Shown: positions 25,081 through 34,247 of the stretch, one piece after another
How positions within the stretch are numbered: the first letter of the stretch is position 1
Layout of the letters: the number at the start of each line of letters is the position of its first letter
Assembly (NCBI GenBank): GCA_019113175.1
Contig: DXHY01000011.1
Coordinates: forward strand, 1-64,000
Direction of reading: 5' to 3'
Origin: Candidatus Eisenbergiella stercoravium
Lineage (GTDB): Bacteria > Bacillota > Clostridia > Lachnospirales > Lachnospiraceae
DNA: 64,000 nt
Translations under genes and position numbers: made by a program
Notes under the pieces: generated by a model
What the model saw: the letters and a program-made list of their open reading frames with translations, nothing else
Told to the model about the DNA's origin: nothing
Database searches by the model: none

Positions 25081-26727
25081 ATGGAAGAGAGAATGGAACA
25101 GGAAGCGGGCCGCACGGGAGCGGTGGAGCAGAAACGGGAAGCAGGGGGAAGCGCTCCTGCGGAAAACAGAATGTTTTCCGGAAGCGATTACGGGAGGCCG
25201 GTAATGGGGTATACGCCGACGGAACAGACGACTGCGGGGAAAGCATCCGCCCAGGCGGATGAACACAGAATTTTTATGAGGAAGAATTACGCTTTCTTCG
25301 GCGGAGCAAGCGCCCTGTACGCCCTTTTCTACACGTTCTGCCTGTATCGGAACGCGTCGGGAATCACCTGGCCTTTTTTCGCGGCAGGAACCCTTGTTTA
25401 TTTTTACTCATGTACCAGAAGGTCAGGGGTTCCATGGAAAAAAGACAGTATTTTCTATCTGGTCAGCATCCTTCTTCTGGGCGTCAGCATTTTCCTGACA
25501 GACAACGTCGCCATTCACAACGTTACAAAGCTGGGCATTTTTCTGCTGGCGGTCAGCATGATGCTGCACCAGTATCTGAATGACAGAAAGTGGAATCTGT
25601 CCAAATACCTGCTCTCTCTGGGGCAGGCGCTGCTGGAGACCGTCGCTTCGCTGGGCTATCCGGTCAGTGACGGAAACGCCTGGATGAAGGATCGGGAGCG
25701 GGACGGAAAAAATACAAAGGGGCGGTATGTACTGCTGGGAATCCTGATTCTGTGTCCGCTGCTGGTCATCATCCTGGCGCTGCTCGCCAGCGCGGATCTG
25801 GTTTTCCGGGAGCTTTTCATACATCTGTTTGATTATGTGGAGCCCATTGACATCTTCATGGTCTGCTTCATGCTTGTCACCATGTTTTTTGCCTCCTACA
25901 GCTTTATTGCGATGTTGAACCGGAGGGTGCTCAGAGAGGAGTGTGCGGATAAGCGGAGGCAGGAGCCGGTGCTTGCGATCACGGTTACCTCCGTGCTGGC
26001 TTTTGTCTACCTGATTTTCTGCGGGATCCAGATCGTCTATCTGTTTCTGCGCAAATCGGGACTTCCGGAGGGCCAGTCCTATGCATCCTATGCCAGACAG
26101 GGGTTCTTCCAGCTGCTTGCGGTCTGTGTGATCAATCTTGTGATTGTGCTGGTCTGCCTTTCTCTTTTCCGGGAGAGCCGGGTCCTGAAGGGGATTCTTG
26201 CGGTGATTTCCCTGTGTACCTGCTGCATGGTTGCGTCAAGCGCTTACCGGATGCTTCTTTACATTGATGCGTATCGTCTGACTTTCCTGCGCGTGCTCGT
26301 TCTCTGGGCGCTTGCGGTGATTGCGGTGGTGCTTGTGGGAATCCTGTGCAGCATTTTCAGACCGGATTTTCCGTTGTTCCGGTATATTATGGTTGTGGTG
26401 ACGGTTTTTTACATCGTTCTGGCTTACGCGAAGCCGGATTACTGGATCGCCCGGTATAATATGGAGTATGTGAACCGGGAGACCGGGATGGAGCTTACGG
26501 AGGAGCAGAGAGCAGAATTCTACGGAGATTTCCTTTATCTGTCAGAGCTTTCTGCGGATGCGGTTCCGGTGCTGGCCTCGGAGGAGAATTATGAATTCTT
26601 ATGCGGGCAGACGGATTCCATGAAGCGTTATTTTGACCGGATGGAGGCGAGAGTGGAAAAGGACGGTATCAGAAGCTTTAATGTGTCCAGGTATCTGGCG
26701 GGAAGGGCGTTGGAGAAGGTGCGGTGA
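25081..26727 (+). CDS. DUF4153/DUF4173-like polytopic membrane protein
   Basis: 548 residues. An N-terminal soluble segment of about 65 residues rich in Glu, Gly and Ala is followed by roughly ten membrane helices and a C-terminal cytoplasmic or extracytoplasmic domain with YWIARYNMEYVN. The RMLLYIDAYRLTFLRVLVLW segment resembles the conserved loop of DUF4153/DUF4173 proteins, which commonly accompany DUF2975-HTH pairs. Role unknown. The ATG at 25081 is chosen because GGAAAGGA lies nine bases upstream; the ATG at 25072 falls inside that site. Confidence 0.72.
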   Translation: MEERMEQEAGRTGAVEQKREAGGSAPAENRMFSGSDYGRPVMGYTPTEQTTAGKASAQADEHRIFMRKNYAFFGGASALYALFYTFCLYRNASGITWPFFAAGTLVYFYSCTRRSGVPWKKDSIFYLVSILLLGVSIFLTDNVAIHNVTKLGIFLLAVSMMLHQYLNDRKWNLSKYLLSLGQALLETVASLGYPVSDGNAWMKDRERDGKNTKGRYVLLGILILCPLLVIILALLASADLVFRELFIHLFDYVEPIDIFMVCFMLVTMFFASYSFIAMLNRRVLREECADKRRQEPVLAITVTSVLAFVYLIFCGIQIVYLFLRKSGLPEGQSYASYARQGFFQLLAVCVINLVIVLVCLSLFRESRVLKGILAVISLCTCCMVASSAYRMLLYIDAYRLTFLRVLVLWALAVIAVVLVGILCSIFRPDFPLFRYIMVVVTVFYIVLAYAKPDYWIARYNMEYVNRETGMELTEEQRAEFYGDFLYLSELSADAVPVLASEENYEFLCGQTDSMKRYFDRMEARVEKDGIRSFNVSRYLAGRALEKVR

Positions 26728-26868
26728 GTGCATGTATGCAGTGTTCCGGAACTGAAAGAAGAACGCTTTCTTAATAATTCCTGAAACCCGTTTATAAGAT
26801 TGACAGGGACAATCCCGCTGCTGTATTCTGAATAAGACACAAAAAATTCACAATTCGGAGGAAAGCGT

Positions 26869-27498
26869 ATGAAGAAGGCAGCGGTAATTTTTGTCCTGGC
26901 AGCGGTTCTTCTGCTGGCTGGATGCGGCGGGGGATTTGACGCTGACAGGTATGTGCTCGGCGTGCTGAACAATATCTATCTGGGGGATTCCACGGAATAC
27001 CGGGAAATGGTGGATATCACGGAGGAGGAAGCGGCGGAAGAGTATGAGCAGGGAATTGAGGTTGAGGCGGATTTCTTCCTGCAGTATTACGGGATAGGCG
27101 AGGTTTCCGATGATGTCTATCAGCAGATCGTGGATATGTACAAAACAATTTATCAACAGTCAAAGTTTGAGGTGCAGGAAGCGGTGCAAAACGGCGATGA
27201 TTACAACGTGGAGGTGCTGATCAGCCCCATCGATGTGATCGTAAACAGCGAGGATGACATCAGCGCGGCTGTGGATGAATTCGTCGCGGCGATGGATCCC
27301 GCGGATTATCCGGATGATCTGTCGATAAACGATGCGCTTGCGCAGCTGGTGGTGGACGTGATCAATGAAAATATGCCGGAGCTTGGATGGCAGGATCAGA
27401 AATCCATCATCGTTAAGGTGGAAAAGGATGACGCGGGTTATTACGGACTCAGCAGCGACGCCATTTCTCAGCTGGATCAGGATATGATCGCGTACTGA
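26869..27498 (+). CDS. lipoprotein of unknown function
   Basis: 209 residues with a clear lipoprotein signal peptide, lipobox LAGC and Cys19, so the protein should be anchored outside the membrane. The mature part is very acidic and mostly helical, containing MVDITEEEAAEEYEQGIEVEADFF and a C-terminal YGLSSDAISQLDQDMI. It resembles small DUF5105-like lipoproteins of Clostridia, but I do not assign a family. CGGAGGAAAGCGT supports the start, and a terminator follows. Confidence 0.75.
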   Translation: MKKAAVIFVLAAVLLLAGCGGGFDADRYVLGVLNNIYLGDSTEYREMVDITEEEAAEEYEQGIEVEADFFLQYYGIGEVSDDVYQQIVDMYKTIYQQSKFEVQEAVQNGDDYNVEVLISPIDVIVNSEDDISAAVDEFVAAMDPADYPDDLSINDALAQLVVDVINENMPELGWQDQKSIIVKVEKDDAGYYGLSSDAISQLDQDMIAY

Positions 27499-27550
27499 CC
27501 GGGCTTTTTCCAGATAGACATAAAAAAGAATAAAAAGATTCCATAAAACG

Positions 27551-27587
27551 AAACAGGACTGCCGATACACTCTGCAGTCCTGTTTTT
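27551..27587 (+). terminator. rho-independent terminator after lipoprotein gene
   Basis: AACAGGACTGC pairs with GCAGTCCTGTT, followed by TTTTG. Correct side and distance for the lipoprotein gene. Confidence 0.82.
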
Positions 27588-27670
27588 GTGCGATACGCCC
27601 GGAGAGCAGCCGCATGGAGGGCAGGTTTACCTGCACTGACATGCGGATATTCGACGGGCAGTATCGCAAA

Positions 27671-27705
27671 AATCGGATAGAGGAAGCTTCTTCCTCTATC
27701 CGATT
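27671..27705 (-). terminator. orphan 15-bp perfect stem-loop with T-run on the minus strand
   Basis: AATCGGATAGAGGAA and TTCCTCTATCCGATT form a perfect stem with a five-base loop; the T-run (TTTTTGCG) is on the minus-strand exit. There is no minus-strand gene to the right that would need it. Confidence 0.6.
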
Positions 27706-27731
27706 GCACACTTTATGATGTATTCTAACAC

Positions 27732-27771
27732 AGCCGGAAAGAAAAGTCTAGTAATTTTTTTGTTTCCGGCT
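27732..27771. repeat. AGCCGGAAA stem-loop
   Basis: AGCCGGAAA (27732-27740) pairs with TTTCCGGCT (27763-27771) with a T-rich stretch inside. It separates the terminators from the 188-bp compound repeat and may be another transcription end. Confidence 0.4.
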
Positions 27772-27788
27772 ACAATGGATGTAAACTG

Positions 27789-27976
27789 AGTTACAGTTCA
27801 CTCGTCCGTCAGAACCGGTCAGATGTCGTGCCTGCACGAACAGATGGCTGGTCCTGAGCGGACGAAGGGAGCGCCGGTTTATGAGCAAGAAATCGCTAAC
27901 TGCGATTTCTCATAGCTGCGAAGCAGCGGAGAGCGCGGAGCGCGGCTTTGCGAATGGCGCGGAGTGAACTGTAACT
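27789..27976. repeat. 188-bp multi-armed inverted repeat
   Basis: The ends AGTTACAGTTCACTC and GAGTGAACTGTAACT are exact 15-base inverted repeats. Inside are CGTCCG/CGGACG with an inner CGTGcctgCACG, AGAAATCGC/GCGATTTCT, GCTGC/GCAGC and CGCG/CGCG hairpins. The whole folds as a closed stem with several arms. It contains no open frame and no transposase, and resembles a small non-autonomous palindromic element. A fragment (GTCGTGCCTGCAtGAAC) recurs at about 57456-57472. Confidence 0.72.
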
Positions 27977-28062
27977 AAACTGGACGCGCGTCAGTTACCA
28001 TAAGGAAAAATACCGCTCAGTCATTACCGGCTGGAGCGGCAGATCTGGGAACGGAGGTAAAT

Positions 28063-31000
28063 ATGGCTTCTGAAACGAATCAGAAAAATCCGGAACGCAG
28101 TCCGGAGAGGCGGAAGGAAGAAGCGCATCTTGAAGAAACCCTTGAGGTGGTGCGGGAAAACGTGGAAACCTACGGGGCTGAGGTCGCCCGGATGAAGGGA
28201 GATATTGATGAAATGCTGGAGCATTTTCACGATAACGACGTGGAGGTGCTCACCATCCTGAACAATACCATCACCCTTCACGATCACATGAAGCGGGCGC
28301 TGGAACGGAATGAGCGGGCGCTGAAAAAGCCGTATTTCGGCAGGATCATTTTTCAGGATTACGCGCTGAAAAAGCAGGAGACGCTGTATATCGGGAAAGG
28401 CGGCATATCAAAGGATACCACTCACTGGGTGGTGGTGGACTGGCGCGCGCCTGTGGCGAATGCCTATTATGAAAACGGACTTGGAAAATGCAGCTATCCC
28501 GTGCCGGGAGGCGGACGGGTCAAAATTGACCTGAAGGGAAAGCGTACCTATGAAATTGAGGATGGAAGGCTGCTGGATTTTTACGATTCCGAGGTGGTGA
28601 CCAATGACGATCTGCTGACGAAGTATCTGGCAAAAAACAAGCAGGCCGTGCTGGGAGAAATCATCGCTACCATTCAGAAGGAGCAGAATGATATCATCCG
28701 CCGTTCTCCCTACCACAACATGATCGTACAGGGCGTGGCGGGATCGGGGAAAACCACGGTGGCCATGCACCGAATCTCCTATATTCTCTATAACTATCAG
28801 GAGCGGTTTAAGCCGGAGGATTTTTACATTGTGGGAAGCAACCGGATCCTGCTGGAGTACATCACCGGAGTGCTTCCCGATCTGGATGTATACGGCGTGA
28901 GACAGATGACCATGGAGCAGCTTTTCGTGCGGCTTTTGTACGAGGACTGGGACGAAGAAAAATACCGGATCCGGCCGGCGGACCGGACGGACCCGGGCGG
29001 CAGGGAACGGGGAACAACGCAGTGGTTTGAGGCGCTGGACGCCTTTTGCAACGCGCTGGAATGGGAGACCATTCCCAGAGGGAGCATATACCTGAATCCC
29101 AGACAGTTTGTGGAAGGCTTTAAGGACGGAAAAACAGGAGTATTTGACGAAACGGGCGGCCGTCCTCCCGCGCCGGGGGAAGCGGTGGAGCTGATGAACC
29201 GGGACGCGGTGGAGCGGTATATCCGGCAGAATCCCTCCATTTCCGTGCAGAACAAGATCAACATGCTCAACGAGCGCCTGGAAAATAAGATCAAAGAGGA
29301 ATTTCTGGGAAAGGGCGTTAAATATACGGAAAAGGAAAGAAAAGCCATCCTGAAGGCCTACCGGGGCAGGTACGGGAAAAAGGTGTGGAAACGTTCCATT
29401 TATGATCTGTACCGGGAATTTCTGGAGCAGCAGAGAGAAAAGGGCGCGAAGGTACAGATCCCGGATCGGGAATTTGACGTCTATGACCTGGCGGCGCTTG
29501 CCTTTCTGTACCGGAGAATTAAGGAGACGGAGGTGATCAGCGAGGCCCATCATGTGGTCATTGATGAAGCGCAGGATTTCGGCATGCTCGTCTACCGGGT
29601 GCTGGACTCCTGTATCCGGGAATGTACCTATACCATCATGGGGGACGTCTCCCAGAATATTCACTTCGGTTATGGCCTGAACGACTGGGAGGAGTTAAAG
29701 GGCCTGCTGCTTTCCGGCGACCGGGATTATTTCGGAATTCTGAAAAAAAGCTACCGCAACACGGTGGAAATCTCGGAATTTGCCGCCCGGATTCTGGAAC
29801 ATGGAAGCTTCACTCCCTACGCGGCGGAGCCCATCATCCGTCATGGAGATTCGGTGCAGATCAGAAAGGCGGACAGCCGGAGCGGTATGCTCAAAGCCTG
29901 CGCCGGGATCTGCCGGGACTGGCAGGAAAAGGGATTCGATACCATCGCCGTGATCTGCCGGAACAGAGAGGAAGCTTCCCGGACGGCGAAAGAGCTGCAG
30001 AAGCTGATTCCCGTGGCGGAGAGCGATCTGGAAAAGGCGGTGTTCGGAAGCGGTATCATGGTGCTCCCGGTGGAATTTACCAAGGGACTGGAATTCGATG
30101 CGGTTCTGCTCCTGGATCCCACAAGGGCGGCATATCCTTCCGACGACGGAAATGCCAGGCTTCTTTATGTGGCGGCCACCCGTGCCCTGCACGAGCTGTG
30201 CGTGCTGCATGAAGGCGACCTGACCGGGCTCATTGCGGATCCGGTTCCGAAGAAGCAGGAAAAAAGTGCGGCTTCTCAAATGGAAAAAACAACGGCCCTT
30301 CAGAAAGAAAGGTCGGCAGCCGTCGGCAGAACAGGCGGAAATCCAGACAGTCAGAAGAAAAAAAGGATTTCCATCGTGCGAAATGATATTTCGCGAAATG
30401 AGATTCCGCAAAATTCTGTCCCGGAGCGCAAACAGCCATCCCCGGTACGGCAGGAAAGACCGTCCGCCGCCTCGCGAACAAAACCGTCCGCTTCCCTCCG
30501 GTCTCCAGCTTCCGCGTCAAATGTTACTGTAAGAAAGCCTTATGAGTCCTATGCAGAGGCGGAGAAAAGGGGAGTCACAGAAGCCGGACGGACATGGGGA
30601 AGCACCGGCCGTTTATCCGGCGGTTTCCCCGCTTTTGGGGATATGCCTTCCGCAGATCATCTCCGCCCTGCGGGCCGCCCCAGAACGGACCTGGCGGTGC
30701 GCTGGAGCGCTGAGAATGCAGACGGCCTGTATCTGCAGAGCCGTTACGGCGTGCTGAGGCTCTGCCCGGTGGGAAGCGCCATTGTGCGGGTGACCTTTGT
30801 GAAGGGATCGCAGATGCCGAAAGGCGTCTGTTCCGGCATCGCCGTGAACCGGATGGAAAAGAACTGGAAGCTGAGAGATACAAGGACAGCGGTGGAATTC
30901 TCCGGAACGGAGCTGTGCCTTCAGGTGGATAAAGCGTCCGGAGCGGTCCGATATCTCTCCGGGGAGAAAAAGCCGCTGCTTGCGGAGCGAAGCAGGGACT

Positions 31001-31347
31001 GCAGACTGATTGAGGATGGCGGCGCGCAGCCGCGCGCCTGGCTGTATCTGGACCGGACAAAGGGGGAAAAGCTTTATGCGCCCGGCATGCAGGGAGAAAA
31101 GGGCATTTCCCTGAACGCCTCTGCCAGATACATTTCCCATGGAGGGGTGGAGCTTCCCCTGCTGTTATCGGAAAACGGATACGGCATGCTCATCGCTTCC
31201 AGAAAACCGGTGATCAGCTGCGATATTCCCCTCTACGGAGCCTGTCTGTGCGCAGAGGGAGAGCAGATGCTGGATTTCTATTTCATCGCGGGAAAACAGC
31301 AGCTCACCATTATGAACGCATACGCACATCTGTGCGGGCTGATTTGA
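28063..31347 (+). CDS. HelD-like UvrD-family helicase fused to a GH31 N-terminal-like domain
   Basis: 1094 residues. Residues 1-220 match the HelD N-terminal region (coiled coil, PYFGRIIF, YIGKGG, VVVDWRAPVANAYY). The superfamily 1 core follows: Walker A VQGVAGSGKTT (about 222-232), Walker B VVIDEAQD (498-505), MGDVSQNI, KKSYRN, and EFTKGLEFDAVLLLDP plus LLYVAATRALHEL (671-712). HelD proteins strip RNA polymerase from DNA. Residues about 726-876 are a Lys/Ser/Pro-rich linker. Residues about 877-1094 look like the galactose-mutarotase-like N-terminal domain of GH31 alpha-glucosidases (VRVTFVKG, LYAPGMQGE, SENGYGMLI, LDFYFIAGK), ending where the catalytic barrel would begin. No frameshift is visible. 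GGAGGTAAAT supports the start. Confidence 0.78.
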   Translation: MASETNQKNPERSPERRKEEAHLEETLEVVRENVETYGAEVARMKGDIDEMLEHFHDNDVEVLTILNNTITLHDHMKRALERNERALKKPYFGRIIFQDYALKKQETLYIGKGGISKDTTHWVVVDWRAPVANAYYENGLGKCSYPVPGGGRVKIDLKGKRTYEIEDGRLLDFYDSEVVTNDDLLTKYLAKNKQAVLGEIIATIQKEQNDIIRRSPYHNMIVQGVAGSGKTTVAMHRISYILYNYQERFKPEDFYIVGSNRILLEYITGVLPDLDVYGVRQMTMEQLFVRLLYEDWDEEKYRIRPADRTDPGGRERGTTQWFEALDAFCNALEWETIPRGSIYLNPRQFVEGFKDGKTGVFDETGGRPPAPGEAVELMNRDAVERYIRQNPSISVQNKINMLNERLENKIKEEFLGKGVKYTEKERKAILKAYRGRYGKKVWKRSIYDLYREFLEQQREKGAKVQIPDREFDVYDLAALAFLYRRIKETEVISEAHHVVIDEAQDFGMLVYRVLDSCIRECTYTIMGDVSQNIHFGYGLNDWEELKGLLLSGDRDYFGILKKSYRNTVEISEFAARILEHGSFTPYAAEPIIRHGDSVQIRKADSRSGMLKACAGICRDWQEKGFDTIAVICRNREEASRTAKELQKLIPVAESDLEKAVFGSGIMVLPVEFTKGLEFDAVLLLDPTRAAYPSDDGNARLLYVAATRALHELCVLHEGDLTGLIADPVPKKQEKSAASQMEKTTALQKERSAAVGRTGGNPDSQKKKRISIVRNDISRNEIPQNSVPERKQPSPVRQERPSAASRTKPSASLRSPASASNVTVRKPYESYAEAEKRGVTEAGRTWGSTGRLSGGFPAFGDMPSADHLRPAGRPRTDLAVRWSAENADGLYLQSRYGVLRLCPVGSAIVRVTFVKGSQMPKGVCSGIAVNRMEKNWKLRDTRTAVEFSGTELCLQVDKASGAVRYLSGEKKPLLAERSRDCRLIEDGGAQPRAWLYLDRTKGEKLYAPGMQGEKGISLNASARYISHGGVELPLLLSENGYGMLIASRKPVISCDIPLYGACLCAEGEQMLDFYFIAGKQQLTIMNAYAHLCGLI

Positions 31348-31455
31348 ACGCAGGTTGCTGCGTTCATGAGCATGGAGCAAAGCGGAATGAGAATGTCAGT
31401 TTTAGGCCTGGCCGTATATTTTCGGCCATCTCCGGGATAATAGACAAAAAAGAAG

Positions 31456-31470
31456 GCCGCCGCAGGCGGC
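31456..31470 (+). repeat. GCCGCC-GGCGGC hairpin before Shine-Dalgarno
   Basis: GCCGCC gca GGCGGC lies immediately before AGAATGGAGGTGG, the ribosome site of the next gene. Same module as in the carrier-gene leader. Confidence 0.65.
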
Positions 31471-31489
31471 AGAATGGAGGTGGCTTGTA

Positions 31490-31924
31490 ATGAATGAATC
31501 AGATACCATAAAGCTGCTCCGGGAATGTGACGCCGGGGCGAAGATGGCAGTATCGTCCATCGATGAGGTGCTGGAAAAGGTTTCCGGCCCCGGCCTGAAG
31601 CAGCTTCTTCAGGAAAGCAGGGAACACCATGAAAAACTGGAAAACGAGATCCATTCCTTGTTGTGCAATTACGGCGCGCAGGAAAAGGAACCTGCGGCCA
31701 TGGCAAAGGGCATGTCCTGGATAAAAACAAACGTAAAAATGAGCATGGACGACAGCGACGCCACGGTAGCCGATCTGATCACAGACGGCTGCAATATGGG
31801 AACCAAATCCCTGAACCGGTACCTGAACCAGTTCAGGGGAGCGGACCATGCATCAAGGGAACTCTGCGGACGGCTGATTTCCATTGAGGAGAAGCTGTGT
31901 CAGAAGATGAAGTCCTATCTGTAG
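31490..31924 (+). CDS. DUF2383-like four-helix-bundle protein
   Basis: 144 residues, entirely helical, with ferritin-like spacing of acidic residues (QESREHHEKLENEIHSLL, residues about 42-60) and ADLITDGCNMGTKSLNRYLNQF. It resembles the DUF2383/PA2169 family, whose role is unknown. The start has GGAGGTGGCTTGTA upstream. It converges on the PIG-L deacetylase with only four bases between stops and no terminator hairpin, so the transcripts must overlap. Confidence 0.72.
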   Translation: MNESDTIKLLRECDAGAKMAVSSIDEVLEKVSGPGLKQLLQESREHHEKLENEIHSLLCNYGAQEKEPAAMAKGMSWIKTNVKMSMDDSDATVADLITDGCNMGTKSLNRYLNQFRGADHASRELCGRLISIEEKLCQKMKSYL

Positions 31925-31928
31925 ATGT

Positions 31929-32675
31929 TCAGATTTCCGGCGCTTCCACAAAGCAGTGCATATGCAGAGGTCCGAGCACCTTAAAGCCCTCTCCCAGAGC
32001 AAAATCCTTTCCCTCCGCCAGCTTCTGGCCCTGCATGGAAAAATAGATCCGGTACAGGCCCAGAAGCTCTTCGTTTAACTGGGTGCGGTGTTCTGCCATG
32101 GCGGCGAATTTCGTCTCGAAGGTCTGCGTCACATCGATCACCGTATTCGGCTTCTGCGTGAAATAAAAGGCGATGGCGTCCGCCTGCCAGGGCGCGGTCT
32201 GTGTCTCTCGGGGATAGCGGGACAGGCTGGAGGAAATAAAGGCCTGGGCCGCTGCCCGGCCGGTAACGATATGATCGTTGTGGGCCTCATACTGCGCCCA
32301 GGGGTCCGGACAGAAGATCACGTCCGGCCGCAGGTTTCGGATAGTCTCTGAAATTCTTCCGGCAAGGGAAGGAATGTCAGAAAGAGAGCCGTCCGGCAGA
32401 TCATAGAAAAGAAAGTCAGAAACCCCAAGGACCTTACCGGCGGCTATGGTTTCCTTCCGGCGCAGGGCGGCGATTTCCGAAAAGTCCAGCTTCCCAGTGG
32501 AATCTCCCAGATATCCGTTGGTGACTGTAAGATAAGTGATGGAGCAGCCTTCCGCGGCAAGAGCGGCCACGGCGCCGCCCATTCCGATTTCGATATCGTC
32601 GGGATGAGGCTGAATACACAGGGCTTTTTTGGCATTTCTGATTTCCGGAGGCATAAAATAAGCGGATATATCCAT
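31929..32675 (-). CDS. PIG-L family deacetylase
   Basis: 248 residues, a zinc-dependent N-acetylglucosaminyl-type deacetylase. The zinc motif HPDD (His24, Asp26, Asp27) is in LCIQPHPDDIEIGMGG, and DVIFCPDPWAQYEAHNDHI carries the later His-x-x-His-type ligands. Family members deacetylate GlcNAc conjugates such as chitobiose, mycothiol and bacillithiol precursors. The start at 32675 comes one base after the upstream symporter's stop (TGATATG), so translation is coupled. The transporter probably brings in the acetylated substrate. Confidence 0.88.
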   Translation of the reverse strand: MDISAYFMPPEIRNAKKALCIQPHPDDIEIGMGGAVAALAAEGCSITYLTVTNGYLGDSTGKLDFSEIAALRRKETIAAGKVLGVSDFLFYDLPDGSLSDIPSLAGRISETIRNLRPDVIFCPDPWAQYEAHNDHIVTGRAAAQAFISSSLSRYPRETQTAPWQADAIAFYFTQKPNTVIDVTQTFETKFAAMAEHRTQLNEELLGLYRIYFSMQGQKLAEGKDFALGEGFKVLGPLHMHCFVEAPEI

Positions 32676-32676
32676 A

Positions 32677-34020
32677 TCAGTTTCCTTTCTCCGCCTGACG
32701 GCGGTCTGTAAGCTCCTTCTGAATTTTCTCAATTTGCGCGGGCTTTAAACGATACAGGAACAGGGGCAGGATTGCCAGGAGGAAGCAGAGGGCGGGAACC
32801 ACATAGACCATGGCCCCGAAGCCGGTTATTACGGCTGGGGTGGGATCCATATTTTCCTCATAATGCATGGCGGTCATGGCAAAGCCGAGAAGCCCCTTTG
32901 AAATAGTGGAGCTCAGCTTGTTCAAAAACGTGTTCATGGAGAAAACGATCCCCTCTCCCCGGAAGCCGAGCCGGTATTCCGAATAATCGATGGCATCCAT
33001 CAGCATGGAGGTGCTGCTGATGGTGGTCATTCCGGTAAAGGCGAAGCTGACGCCCAGAAGGATCAGGCCGGTAACGGGGCCGGCGTTCATCGGGAAAGGC
33101 AGGAAGCTGGAAATGCCTCCGGCAATGCAGGCAATAATAAAGATTTTCTTCTTGTCGAAATGAGAGATCAGCATGGGAGAAACCGCCATTCCGGTGATCA
33201 TGCCCAGTACCAGACTCACGCCGATATAGGTGACATAGCCGGAATCTCCCCATACATAAACGGCAAAATACATCTGAGAGACCTGCCGGAGGTTGTTCAC
33301 CATATCGATGATCAGAAGCGAAACCAACAGCGCAATCAACGGGCCGTTGTCAAGGATGGTGTGGATGTTGCGGGAAAACGGGATGTCCTTCGGGGGAGGT
33401 TCGATCCGTTCTTTTAGGACGAAGCCGCTCAGAACCATCAGAGCCGCTCCAACAACGGCCACCACTGCGGCGGCAGCGGTATAGGCCGTGGTGCTGCGCT
33501 CTCCTCCGAAGGCATTTAACAGAGAAACGCTTCCCACGGAAATGATCACAGTGCCGATGGTTCCTCCGATCTTCCCGAGGGTGACCATGCTGTTTTTTTC
33601 ATCCGGATCCGGAGAGGAAACAGAGGAAATGGCCCAGATGGGAACATCATAGATCGTGTAGGTAATATCCCAGAGCACGTAGCAGACGGCGGCGACGGCG
33701 ATGGTTCCCGCCAGCGAACCGCCGAAGCTTACGAAGCAGAAAATGGTGGACAGCGCAATAAAGATGGGGCCTGCCAGCAGATAGGGACGGAATTTCCCAA
33801 TGGGGGTCCGTGTCCGGTCCGCGATCATTCCCATAATCACATCGTTTACAGCATCCCACAGGCTGGCCGCTACCATGATGACGGTCACGCTTTCGGGCGG
33901 AATGCGCAGCAGGTCAGTGAAAAAGAACATGATGTACATGGTGACAAAGCTGTAGATCATGTTCTGCCCCAGAAGGCTGCCGGTGTAGGTCAGTTTTTCT
34001 CGTTTGGAGATGTTGTGCAT
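32677..34020 (-). CDS. GPH-family (MelB-like) sugar:cation symporter
   Basis: 447 residues with twelve predicted helices. The opening KREKLTYTGSLLGQNMIYSF and the loop GMIADRTRTPIGKFRPYLL with the conserved D-x-T-x-x-x-G-x-x-R-P pattern identify the glycoside-pentoside-hexuronide family. It should import a glycoside or disaccharide with Na+ or H+. AAAGGAGGCAGAAGA precedes the start. Its stop is one base from the PIG-L start, pointing to a substrate with an N-acetyl group such as a chitin-type disaccharide, by inference. Confidence 0.88.
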   Translation of the reverse strand: MHNISKREKLTYTGSLLGQNMIYSFVTMYIMFFFTDLLRIPPESVTVIMVAASLWDAVNDVIMGMIADRTRTPIGKFRPYLLAGPIFIALSTIFCFVSFGGSLAGTIAVAAVCYVLWDITYTIYDVPIWAISSVSSPDPDEKNSMVTLGKIGGTIGTVIISVGSVSLLNAFGGERSTTAYTAAAAVVAVVGAALMVLSGFVLKERIEPPPKDIPFSRNIHTILDNGPLIALLVSLLIIDMVNNLRQVSQMYFAVYVWGDSGYVTYIGVSLVLGMITGMAVSPMLISHFDKKKIFIIACIAGGISSFLPFPMNAGPVTGLILLGVSFAFTGMTTISSTSMLMDAIDYSEYRLGFRGEGIVFSMNTFLNKLSSTISKGLLGFAMTAMHYEENMDPTPAVITGFGAMVYVVPALCFLLAILPLFLYRLKPAQIEKIQKELTDRRQAEKGN

Positions 34021-34192
34021 TCTTCTGCCTCCTTTACTTTTTTCATTGTACCTTTTAAAAAGTAAAAAGACAAGCGCACGGAACGGATTTGGAGTCTTTT
34101 AGGTAAAAGGAAAGAACGAGAAAATTTTTACCCGAAGGGTATGGAAACGTCAGATAATGTGATACAATTTCAAAAAATGGGATAGCGGAAAC

Positions 34193-34208
34193 GCCGCCTG
34201 CGGGCGGC
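34193..34208 (+). repeat. GCCGCC-GGCGGC hairpin in HD gene leader
   Basis: GCCGCC tgcg GGCGGC, followed by AGAAAGAGAGGT before the HD gene start. Same leader type, located 40 bp upstream of the ATG. Confidence 0.6.
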
Positions 34209-34247
34209 CGTAAGAACAAAAAGTTTGCGCAGAAAGAGAGGTACCCC

